From JBGPIT01 sp041485125 (GTDB taxonomy: Bacteria; Desulfobacterota; Binatia; UTPRO1), in assembly GCA_041485125.1 (NCBI GenBank), contig JBGPIT010000238.1, positions 1-7,889 of the forward strand: a stretch of DNA of 7,889 bases, given 5' to 3'. The translations under genes and the position numbers were made by a program. Of the stretch, positions 1 to 5,206 are shown piece by piece. Below the pieces are notes generated by a model. The model saw nothing but the letters and a program-made list of their open reading frames with translations. It did not search any database and was not told where the DNA came from. Within the stretch, counting starts at the first letter, position 1. Every line of letters begins with the position of its first letter.

Positions 1-49
1 AGTGTTTCGGCACGAAATAGCGCCACGCAGGATGCGCGGGTTCGATCGA

Positions 50-79
50 TTTTCACCCACGCGGGAGGATTGCTATACC
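50..79 (+). promoter_or_regulatory. Candidate extended -10 promoter for the ligase-like gene
   Basis: A -35-like TTTTCA (50-55, 4 of 6 consensus matches) lies 18 nt before TATACC (74-79, 4 of 6 matches). The latter is preceded by the extended -10 motif TGC (71-73). The expected transcription start, about 7 nt downstream, falls at or next to the GTG start at 87, so the mRNA could be leaderless. GGGAGG at 63-68 looks like a ribosome site but sits 18 nt from the GTG and would lie inside the promoter. Motifs are read directly; promoter function is inferred. Confidence 0.35.
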
Positions 80-86
80 CGGGCCG

Positions 87-1169
87 GTGAACCAGAGCGC
101 GGAGCGCATCACCACGCTCGGCTACGTCGTCCAGCAGCGCGTACCTCCACTGATCGGCGTGGCTACCGACCGTCATTTGCTCGCCGGCCTCGGGCGAGCG
201 AACCGCTCACGGCGCGGCATCCTGCGGGTGTCGAGCTTCCCTGGGGACGTCCTCGCGGTGGGACGGTGGCATCTCGCGCCGCCGTCGGCGTCCGATGCCG
301 GCGACGCGCTCGTTCGGCGCCTCACCGGCGGCCGCGCGCTCGCGCTCGGCGACGGCTACGTCGGAATCTCGCTACTGCTGCCCCATCGGTCGGCGCTTTT
401 TGCCGACGATCCGCTCGCCCTCGCGCCGTTCCAGGTGCCGAATCGCTACGTCCGTGGTCTCTTGCGCGCGCTCAAGACCTTCGGTCTCGCGGCGTTCTAT
501 CCCGGCCGCGATCTCGTCACCGTGAACCGGCGGCCGATCGCGGCGGTTTCCTTCGAGACCGACGATGAGGGCCGGCTTCTCTTCGAGGCGGTGCTGGCGG
601 TCGACCGGCCGCTCGGCGCCGTGGTGCAGCTCCTCGACCGGTGGGACGCGGGCGGTGTGATCAAGGCCGATCTGCTCGCGCTCGAGACCGGGACCTGCCT
701 GCGGGACGAGATCGGCGAGAGCCTTGCGGTCGAGGATCTCGCGCCGTTGCTGCGCGACGCCTACGCCGAACAATACGGGATCAGTATCGAGGACAGCCCG
801 CTCTCGCCGCTCGAGGAGCAAGCGATCACCGCGCTCGCCGCGCGCGACGGTCGGGCGTGGATCCACGCCCGCCAACCGCGGCCGGACCTGCCCCTCACCG
901 CGTCCTCGGGCATCCAGACGGGGGTGCTCGAGGCGCACTTCGCGCTCGAGCAGGAGCGGTTCATCAAGGAGATCCTCTTCGCGGGCGACTTCATCGCGAA
1001 CTCCCCCGCGATCGCCGCACTCGAGTACCGCCTGCGGCTCTGCCCGGCCGAGCGCGGCGCGATCGCGCGGGTGGTCGACGGGGTGTTCGAGGACCCGGCC
1101 AACTATCTCCTCGGGGTCGGCCGCTTGCGAACGGTCGCGGACACGATCGTGAAGGCGCTGCCGACGTGA
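87..1169 (+). CDS. Lipoate-protein ligase-fold (biotin/lipoate A/B ligase family) protein, catalytic lysine missing
   Basis: The 360-residue protein has the two-part architecture of LplA-type ligases, which adenylate lipoate (or octanoate) and attach it to lipoyl domains in the cytoplasm. The N-terminal domain (about 15-235) opens with a typical strand-helix segment (PPLIGVATDRHLLAGLG, then ILRVSSFPGDVLAVGRW). It carries RRLTGGRALALGDG (77-90), matching the RRxSGGGAVxHDxG substrate loop. The C-terminal part (about 275-355; GVLEAHFALEQERFIKEILFAGDF) matches the LplA accessory domain. Where LplA has GRKxxGSA with its catalytic lysine (K133 in E. coli), this protein reads NRRPIAAVSFE (147-157), with proline 150 at the lysine position and no nearby replacement. 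The His of the glycine loop is also absent. It could be a non-catalytic carrier-binding or regulatory homologue, or a ligase using a shifted lysine. GTG is the first in-frame start and has no well-spaced ribosome site. It overlaps the next gene by 4 nt. The fold assignment is fairly secure; activity and substrate are not. Confidence 0.8.
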   Translation: MNQSAERITTLGYVVQQRVPPLIGVATDRHLLAGLGRANRSRRGILRVSSFPGDVLAVGRWHLAPPSASDAGDALVRRLTGGRALALGDGYVGISLLLPHRSALFADDPLALAPFQVPNRYVRGLLRALKTFGLAAFYPGRDLVTVNRRPIAAVSFETDDEGRLLFEAVLAVDRPLGAVVQLLDRWDAGGVIKADLLALETGTCLRDEIGESLAVEDLAPLLRDAYAEQYGISIEDSPLSPLEEQAITALAARDGRAWIHARQPRPDLPLTASSGIQTGVLEAHFALEQERFIKEILFAGDFIANSPAIAALEYRLRLCPAERGAIARVVDGVFEDPANYLLGVGRLRTVADTIVKALPT

Positions 1170-1999
1170 GCGCCGATGATCCGGCCGAAGACGGCTCGCT
1201 CGTTGCGGATCTCGAATCGGATGACGTCGACCGCCAGCGCGCCGCGCTCGAGCGCCTGATCGCCGCGCCGCGACCGCTCTCCGCACCGCTCGTGAGCGCG
1301 CTCGTCCGCTGCGTCGGCGCGGTGCCGAAGGCAGTACAGCGCCGCGCCGCCGACGCGCTGCGGTCGTGCGACGCCGGCGGCCGCCCGGACGTGGTAGCCG
1401 CGCTCCGGCAGGCGGTGAACGAGGGCGACCCTCGGCGCCGATGGGGCGCGACCTTCGCGCTCGCGCAGCTCGGGCTCGTCGATCCTTCGCTCGTCACCGC
1501 GCTGGTCGAGGCGATGGCGAGTCCGGACGGCGACCAGCGCTGGGCCGCCGCGTCGATCATCATCTCCTGCGGCCGTGCGTCGCCCGATGAGGTCGTGCCG
1601 GCGTTGCTCGCGAGCCTCGGCTCCGGCAGCGCGCCGCTCCGGAAGATGACGCTCTACGTGTTGCGCGACCTCGCGCCCGGCACCGCCGACGTGGCCGCAG
1701 CGGTGATCGACGCGCTCCGCGATCCGGACGTCGGCGTGCGTCTGGCGGCGCTGTCCGGCCTCTGCCGCCTCGACCCGATTCCGCAGACCGCGTGCGACCT
1801 CGTGCTCGCCATGCTGCGCGATGATCCGGATCCGGGGCTCCGGCGCGCGGCGACGACCGCGCTCGGCGACGTCGGCCGCGGGGTCGATGCCGTCCGCGCG
1901 GTGCTCGCCGTGGCCGTGGAGTCGGACGACGCGGGCCTGCGCCGTGCCGCGGAGGTGGCGCGCCGCCGGCTCGACGCGCCGCCGCCGGCCCGGCGCTGA
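1166..1999 (+). CDS. HEAT-repeat protein
   Basis: This 277-residue protein is almost entirely alpha-helical repeats. Units of the form (L/V/Q)RRAAxxALxxLG begin near residues 57, 91, 124, 158, 191, 225 and 258, a spacing of 34, 33, 34, 33, 34 and 33. A weaker unit lies near residue 22 (DRQRAALERLI). Each unit has the conserved Asp/Pro turn before the RR(A/W) helix (DPRRRW, DPDVGVR, DPDPGLR), as in HEAT/PBS-lyase-type repeats. There is no signal peptide, membrane segment or catalytic domain, so a cytoplasmic scaffold or protein-binding role is inferred. The GTG start lies in GTGA, shared with the stop of the ligase-like gene, indicating translational coupling; a weak GAAGG sits about 10 nt upstream. 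The frame is open farther upstream, but that stretch is inside the previous gene and does not resemble HEAT repeats. Its partner is unknown; the upstream protein is the obvious candidate. Confidence 0.88.
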   Translation: MSADDPAEDGSLVADLESDDVDRQRAALERLIAAPRPLSAPLVSALVRCVGAVPKAVQRRAADALRSCDAGGRPDVVAALRQAVNEGDPRRRWGATFALAQLGLVDPSLVTALVEAMASPDGDQRWAAASIIISCGRASPDEVVPALLASLGSGSAPLRKMTLYVLRDLAPGTADVAAAVIDALRDPDVGVRLAALSGLCRLDPIPQTACDLVLAMLRDDPDPGLRRAATTALGDVGRGVDAVRAVLAVAVESDDAGLRRAAEVARRRLDAPPPARR

Positions 2000-2016
2000 A
2001 CGCTAGGCGCTCAGCG
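1994..2016. terminator. Weak stem-loop spanning two convergent stop codons
   Basis: CGCTGA (1994-1999) and TCAGCG (2011-2016) form a 6-bp inverted repeat around an 11-nt loop, and each arm contains the stop codon of one of the two convergent genes. There is no T-tract on either side, so it could at most be a weak bidirectional terminator. The complementarity may come merely from similar gene ends. Confidence 0.2.
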
Positions 2017-2448
2017 GCCGCTGCGCCAGTGATGCGCGTGCTCGATCGCGACGCGCACGACCGGATGCGACGGTCCGTCGAGGTCCATCGCGCGGTACTG
2101 CGGGTACTTCGCCCGCAGCAAGGCGAGCGCGGTGTCGCGCTCGGCGGCGTCGGTGACGACCGACGCGGTGCCGTGGACGAGCACGTATGCGAGCCGCGTC
2201 CAATCCTCGCCGTACTCGTCGGCGACGATCGACACGCGCGGATTCTCTGCGATGTTGCGCATGCGCTTCAGCGCGGTGCCGGCGTGTCGCTTCGGCTTCG
2301 CGTCGATCACGAAGTAGAGCACCTCGGAATCTCCGAGGGCGAAGCAGAGCGGGACGACGTGCGGGATGCCGGCGCGATCGGCGGTGGCGAGATGGGCGAC
2401 GCGACGCTCGGTGAGAAACGCGCGCGCACTCTCGCTGAGCGTCGGCAC
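2011..2448 (-). CDS. PPOX-class (split-barrel) F420/flavin-dependent protein, Rv0121-like
   Basis: The 145-residue protein has the pyridoxamine-phosphate-oxidase-like split-barrel fold and resembles the small PPOX-class probable F420-dependent enzymes typified by mycobacterial Rv0121. Recognisable segments are the first strands (VAHLATADRAGIPHVVPLCF, 17-36), the cofactor-phosphate-binding-like DAKPKRH (49-55), the barrel core NPRVSIVADEYGEDWTRLAY (69-88) followed by VLVHGTA, and a C-terminal helix and strand ending in the aromatic HHWRSG. Members of this family use F420, FMN or haem-related ligands, and sequence alone does not decide which. GTG at 2448 is preferred because the family begins near PTLSESARAFL. 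It also lies only 2 nt after the stop of the upstream hydrolase gene, implying coupling; no clear ribosome site is present. An earlier in-frame start would lie inside the previous gene and add a non-homologous tail. The substrate is unknown. Confidence 0.85.
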   Translation of the reverse strand: MPTLSESARAFLTERRVAHLATADRAGIPHVVPLCFALGDSEVLYFVIDAKPKRHAGTALKRMRNIAENPRVSIVADEYGEDWTRLAYVLVHGTASVVTDAAERDTALALLRAKYPQYRAMDLDGPSHPVVRVAIEHAHHWRSGR

Positions 2449-2450
2449 CG

Positions 2451-3515
2451 CTAACCGGCGGACGTCTGGAGATCCCGCGGGCGGGCCGGTAGCAGATCCG
2501 CGATCCAAGGCTCCTCGTCCTCGAGACGGGTCTCGCCGTGGAACTCCGCCTGCGCCTCGACCTGGAACGCCTGTGCCATGCCCTGGTAGCGCGGTGAGAA
2601 GTGAAAGACCTCGAGCCGGCGGACCCCGGCGGCGCGCGCGAGGAAGCCCGCGTGGCGTGCGGTCAGGTGATGGCGCTTGTCGGCCTCGTCGCGGTCGGCG
2701 TCGAGGAAGCGCGCTTCGCAGTAGAAGAGATCGGCGTCGCGCGCGAGCGCCACGATGCGGCTCGCATTCTCGGGATCGAAGCGCGTGTCGACGACGTAGG
2801 CGATGCGCTGGCCTGGTTGATCGACGATGAGCGCCTTGGCGAGCTCCCCGGCGGCGAGCTCCACGGTGCCGCCGGCGCCGCGGATGCTGATCGGCTCATC
2901 GTCGCGGCCGTCACGGAGCGCGGCCTTCAGCCGCGACAGCCACGGCCCCGGCTCCCAGCCGTTGGCGGCGAGGACGTCGGTCCGCACGTTCAGATGCCGT
3001 GGCTCGCTGACGCGGAACGCGAGGCAGGGGATGCGGTGATCCAAGACCGTCGTCTCGATGCGGAACGCCTGCCCCTCGACGAGGACGTGCGGCGCGGCGA
3101 CGACGTCCCCCTGCGGCTCGCGTGCGAACCCGGTCGAGGCGCGGAAGGACGCCCGGCATAGACGGTCCGCGTGGCGCTCGACGACGTTGATGCGGAAGCT
3201 ATAGGTCTCGGTGAGATTCCATGAATAGCCGGCGAGCTTGCCGGTCACATTGTCGATCAGGCCGGGCGGGCCGCAGAAGGTGAGCTCACGGTCGCGGGGA
3301 AGCGTCAGCCGGAGCAACTGATCGAACCCCATGAAGTGGTCCATGTGCGTGTGGGATACGCAGACGTGCGTAAGCCGCAGGCAATGACCGGGGCTCAGGC
3401 GGTCGATGCGACCGAGGTCGAACAGCAGGGCGTCCCCCTGCCAGCGCAACGCGACGTAGAGCGCCGGGTCCTGGAACGGGCCGTTGACGAGGTTGGCGCG
3501 GAAGCTCGATTTCAC
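2451..3515 (-). CDS. RNase Z-like metallo-beta-lactamase fold hydrolase
   Basis: This 354-residue zinc hydrolase is related to ribonuclease Z, the tRNA 3'-end endonuclease. The metal ligands are visible: SHTHMDH (His55, His57, Asp59, His60), His160 in LDHRIPCLAFR, Asp243 in YVVDTRFDPEN, and His283 in RHHLTARHAGFLARAAGV. The terminal signature HFSPRY with His305 is also present. An exosite-like GWEPGPWLSRLKAALRDG (about 186-203) parallels the glycine-proline arm of RNase Z. However, the usual amino-terminal signatures (LGTSxxxPxxxR and DCGEGTQ) are absent: the start reads KSSFRANLVNGPF and the latter site reads DLGRIDRLSPG. It may therefore be a divergent subfamily with a different phosphodiester or other substrate. 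GTG at 3515 is chosen because AGGA lies 8 nt upstream and homology begins there; ATG at 3524 is the alternative and has no properly spaced ribosome site. It is followed 2 nt later by the PPOX-fold gene. Confidence 0.85.
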   Translation of the reverse strand: MKSSFRANLVNGPFQDPALYVALRWQGDALLFDLGRIDRLSPGHCLRLTHVCVSHTHMDHFMGFDQLLRLTLPRDRELTFCGPPGLIDNVTGKLAGYSWNLTETYSFRINVVERHADRLCRASFRASTGFAREPQGDVVAAPHVLVEGQAFRIETTVLDHRIPCLAFRVSEPRHLNVRTDVLAANGWEPGPWLSRLKAALRDGRDDEPISIRGAGGTVELAAGELAKALIVDQPGQRIAYVVDTRFDPENASRIVALARDADLFYCEARFLDADRDEADKRHHLTARHAGFLARAAGVRRLEVFHFSPRYQGMAQAFQVEAQAEFHGETRLEDEEPWIADLLPARPRDLQTSAG

Positions 3516-3551
3516 CCGGCGCATCCTATCCAAAGGAGGGGTGCGGGGCGA

Positions 3552-3662
3552 ATGAGCGGGGACGGGACTGCGGGATCGAGGGTTGAGCCGGACGGGCACC
3601 ATCGGGGCACCTGTCCGGCTTGCTACGGCAGAGTGATCAGATCGAAATCGGAACGGTGCTAG
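3552..3662 (+). CDS. Doubtful 36-residue CxxC micro-ORF
   Basis: A short open frame follows a strong ribosome-site match, AAAGGAGGG (3532-3540), about 12 nt before the ATG, which is somewhat far. The product is polar and ends in HHRGTCPACYGRVIRSKSERC, with His16, His17, Cys21, Cys24 and Cys36 as possible metal ligands. It lies in the gap upstream of the divergent RNase Z-like gene, and its last bases overlap the stop of the antisense ribbon-helix-helix gene. Its middle coincides with the hairpin at 3586-3620. The family is not recognised, and in GC-rich DNA a frame this short arises easily by chance. Confidence 0.2.
   Translation: MSGDGTAGSRVEPDGHHRGTCPACYGRVIRSKSERC
3586..3620. terminator. 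Long stem-loop downstream of the ribbon-helix-helix gene
   Basis: AGCCGGAC (3586-3593) and GTCCGGCT (3613-3620) are perfectly complementary. Three further pairs (one G-U) extend this to an 11-bp stem around a 13-nt loop. GGGCACC occurs twice inside, at 3594-3600 and 3605-3611. The structure begins about 38 nt past the stop of the minus-strand regulator gene, a plausible terminator position, but no T-run follows on that strand. It also precedes the RNase Z-like gene, so a regulatory site is an alternative. Confidence 0.4.
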
Positions 3663-3913
3663 CGACGGCTGTTGCTGGCGCGGCGCTTGCCGTTCCGCGA
3701 CACCGTGTTCGGGCCTTCGTACGCGTCGAGGCCCTCGTTCAGCAACGCGAGCACTAACGCGCGCATGCGGATGTTCAGCGTGCGTGCGACGTCACGGATC
3801 TCGTTCATCGTCTTTCCCGGCAATCGGACCGCGAGCAACGCCGTTTCCGTGGCGGCGCGCTGCTTGAGGTCCGCGAGTTTGAGCTTTCGCTCCTTCGTTG
3901 CTTCCTCTCTCAT
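3659..3913 (-). CDS. Orphan ribbon-helix-helix (antitoxin-like) DNA-binding protein
   Basis: The predicted protein has 84 residues. A charged N-terminus (MREEATKERKLKLADLKQRA) precedes a ribbon-helix-helix-like unit: a short strand TALLAVRLPG (24-33), helix A TMNEIRDVARTLNI (35-48), and helix B MRALVLALLNEGLDAYE (50-66). A basic tail (RNGKRRASNSRR) could contact DNA. Such domains dimerise and bind short palindromes, as in Arc/MetJ/CopG repressors and many antitoxins. No toxin-like reading frame adjoins it, so it may be a solitary regulator or the remnant of a toxin-antitoxin pair. ATG at 3913 is well supported by GGGGAGG 8 nt upstream, the best ribosome site on the minus strand in this window. 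Base composition is visibly less GC-rich than in the flanking genes, which hints at separate acquisition. The fold is inferred from sequence pattern only. Confidence 0.7.
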   Translation of the reverse strand: MREEATKERKLKLADLKQRAATETALLAVRLPGKTMNEIRDVARTLNIRMRALVLALLNEGLDAYEGPNTVSRNGKRRASNSRR

Positions 3914-4002
3914 TCGTGAATCCTCCCCGACCTCTGAAACCTGATTGGAGTCTCGACGCGAAAAATGTCCTTGCAAAAAGGGGGTCTGGCAGCGCGACTA
4001 CA

Positions 4003-4010
4003 ACTTAAGT
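4003..4010. promoter_or_regulatory. Candidate operator palindrome at the regulator's transcription start
   Basis: The perfect 8-bp palindrome ACTTAAGT directly abuts the -10 element of the minus-strand promoter, covering the expected transcription start. A second small inverted repeat, AACA-C-TGTT (4037-4045), overlaps the -35 element. Short palindromes in these places suit autorepression by a ribbon-helix-helix protein, but no binding site is known for this one and 8-bp palindromes are common. Confidence 0.25.
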
Positions 4011-4038
4011 CTTATCTTGTGGACGCTACACCTGTCAA
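4011..4038 (-). promoter_or_regulatory. Sigma70-type promoter of the ribbon-helix-helix gene
   Basis: On the minus strand a consensus -35 TTGACA (4038-4033) is followed after 16 nt by GATAAG (4016-4011), 4 of 6 matches to the -10 consensus. It sits in the most AT-rich patch of the window and faces the regulator gene, giving a leader of roughly 90 nt that contains the strong ribosome site. Confidence 0.6.
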
Positions 4039-4174
4039 CACTGTTTGGTATATGGAAATTCACTAACGGGCATTGAGGGGTGATGTGAACGGCAGTGCTT
4101 CCTACGGAGATGCTCGATGCTTGGCTGCGGCCCGTGCGATCGAGCCCGACGCGTTTCTACTTGCGGAGACCGGC
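4039..4174. other. Non-coding gap downstream of the Yip1-like gene
   Basis: This stretch separates the stop of the Yip1-like gene from the promoter of the regulator gene. I see no convincing coding frame, RNA gene or T-tract terminator in it. Confidence 0.5.
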
Positions 4175-4789
4175 TTAGTGCACAGCAGGTGCGACAGCGC
4201 TCGGTCTGACGACCCCGACTGAGCCTGCCCCCACTCGCTCCTGCGCCGGAGCTTCGCGCGTGTCGGATCGCGGCGGGGGCGCGAGCACCGCCACGACCGC
4301 CATCGCGACCAGCAGCTGGCAAATCCACCCGATGAGGCAAACGGCGACCGCACGCATCGTGCTCGCGTAGTCGAGCGCCTGCCGGACCGCGATGACCATG
4401 GCGGCGATCATCCAGACTTGCGCGACCACGAACACGACCGAGCGAATCCGGGGCATCACGGCGAGTAGCATGATAATGCCGGGACCGGCCGCGAAGCCGA
4501 GCGTACGCAGCAGCTGACCCAAGTCGGCACGTGTCGCCGGCTCCGGCAGGACGCGGGTGCCGATGACGTAGGTGAGCGAGGCCCAGATCACCCAGCCGAT
4601 CATGGCGGCGACCATGCTCGCGACGAGATGCGTGAAGGAGAGACCGAGCTCCGCCGCGCCGGCGGCGACACCGTAGAGCGCGACCACACCGAGCGACTGC
4701 CACAGGGCAGCTCGGTCGTGCTCGACCTCTTCGTAGATGGCCGGATCGAGCCTGGCGGCGCCGATCACACGTTCGACGAACGTGCTCAT
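4175..4789 (-). CDS. Yip1-like multi-pass membrane protein
   Basis: This 204-residue protein is probably in the inner membrane. It begins with a short amphipathic N-terminus, MSTFVERVIGAARLDPAIYE, and an acidic EEVEHDRAALWQS. These precede a hydrophobic bundle, as in bacterial proteins with a YIP1 domain, which share the (R)LDxxxYEEVExD opening. About five hydrophobic spans are visible near residues 30-50, 54-77, 98-113, 117-136 and 147-170. The conserved loop ATRADLGQLLRTLGFAAGPGI (85-105) is typical of the family. A proline/alanine-rich, probably disordered tail of about 34 residues follows. AGGGG lies 4 nt before the ATG, and the gene begins 19 nt after the HIT gene stop, so the two are probably co-transcribed. 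No enzymatic role is known for the bacterial family. Confidence 0.8.
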   Translation of the reverse strand: MSTFVERVIGAARLDPAIYEEVEHDRAALWQSLGVVALYGVAAGAAELGLSFTHLVASMVAAMIGWVIWASLTYVIGTRVLPEPATRADLGQLLRTLGFAAGPGIIMLLAVMPRIRSVVFVVAQVWMIAAMVIAVRQALDYASTMRAVAVCLIGWICQLLVAMAVVAVLAPPPRSDTREAPAQERVGAGSVGVVRPSAVAPAVH

Positions 4790-4808
4790 CGGGCCCCTGA
4801 CCGGGCGA

Positions 4809-5147
4809 TCATCCCGGCGGCCAACCGAGCGCGCGGCCTCCCAGCACGTGTAGGTGGAGATGGAAGACGCTCTGGCCTGCCCCGGCGCCGCAGTTCACGA
4901 CGGTGCGAAAGTCGCGGAGGCCCGCTTCGCGCGCGACCTGGGCGGCGACGCGATTCAGATGTCCGACCAGCGCGTCGTCCGCGGCTGTCAGGTCGGCGAG
5001 CGTCGCGATGTGCTTGCGCGGGAGGACCAGGAGATGGGTCGGCGCGGCGGGATTGATGTCGCGGATCGCGATCGCGTGCTCGTCGTCGTGCACGCGCTCC
5101 GCCCTTGCCTCACCGGAACAGATCCGACAAAAGAGGCAGTCGGCCAT
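4809..5147 (-). CDS. HIT-family (histidine triad, Hint-like) nucleotide hydrolase
   Basis: This 112-residue protein is the usual length for a Hint/PKCI-type enzyme, a cytoplasmic hydrolase of nucleoside phosphoramidates and related adenylyl conjugates. The histidine triad is FHLHLHVLGGR (95-105; His96, His98, His100), preceded by the conserved NCGAGAGQSV loop (85-94). The N-terminus has the usual CLFCRICSGE with Cys4 and Cys7. The strand-turn INPAAPTHLLVLPRKHI (31-47) matches the family and contains His46. The ATG at 5147 fits the family start; GGGG lies just upstream. It is the first gene of a minus-strand pair with the Yip1-like gene and is divergent from the acyl-CoA dehydrogenase across 59 nt. 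The function is well recognised; the physiological substrate is unknown. Confidence 0.93.
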   Translation of the reverse strand: MADCLFCRICSGEARAERVHDDEHAIAIRDINPAAPTHLLVLPRKHIATLADLTAADDALVGHLNRVAAQVAREAGLRDFRTVVNCGAGAGQSVFHLHLHVLGGRALGWPPG

Positions 5148-5206
5148 GCGCCCCGCATAACGGGTTTGGCATTCCGCCGCAACTCGGGTGCCGCTCAGAA
5201 CGATCG
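5148..5206. promoter_or_regulatory. Divergent intergenic region (HIT and acyl-CoA dehydrogenase genes)
   Basis: These 59 nt must carry the start signals for both divergent units unless the promoters lie inside the genes. A TTGGCA at 5166-5171 resembles a plus-strand -35, but no -10 follows at normal spacing. On the minus strand TTATGC lies near the HIT start with only a poor -35. No operator palindrome is evident. Confidence 0.3.

Noticed and set aside
641..1165. Upstream extension of the HEAT gene reading frame
   Set aside because: It lies inside the ligase-like gene in another frame, is arginine/glycine-rich without repeats, and the repeat protein starts naturally at the GTGA overlap.
372..1286. 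304-codon open frame antisense to the ligase-like gene
   Set aside because: The product is arginine-rich low-complexity sequence with no recognisable motif. Long antisense frames are expected in GC-rich coding DNA, and the plus-strand frame shows clear family motifs.
2012..2023. Perfect 12-bp palindrome CAGCGGCCGCTG
   Set aside because: It lies within the last codons and stop of the PPOX-like gene (Arg-Ser-Gly-Arg), and GC palindromes are common at this base composition. There is no sign of a binding site.
3336..3551. Upstream part of the plus-strand frame that ends in the CPAC micro-ORF
   Set aside because: It is antisense to the start of the RNase Z-like gene and has no motif. Only the segment after the ribosome-site match at 3532-3540 is worth considering.
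4035..4703. 222-codon minus-strand frame overlapping the Yip1-like gene
   Set aside because: It is a shifted frame of the membrane-protein gene. The true frame shows hydrophobic spans and the YEEVE opening, whereas this one is Arg/His/Ala-rich.
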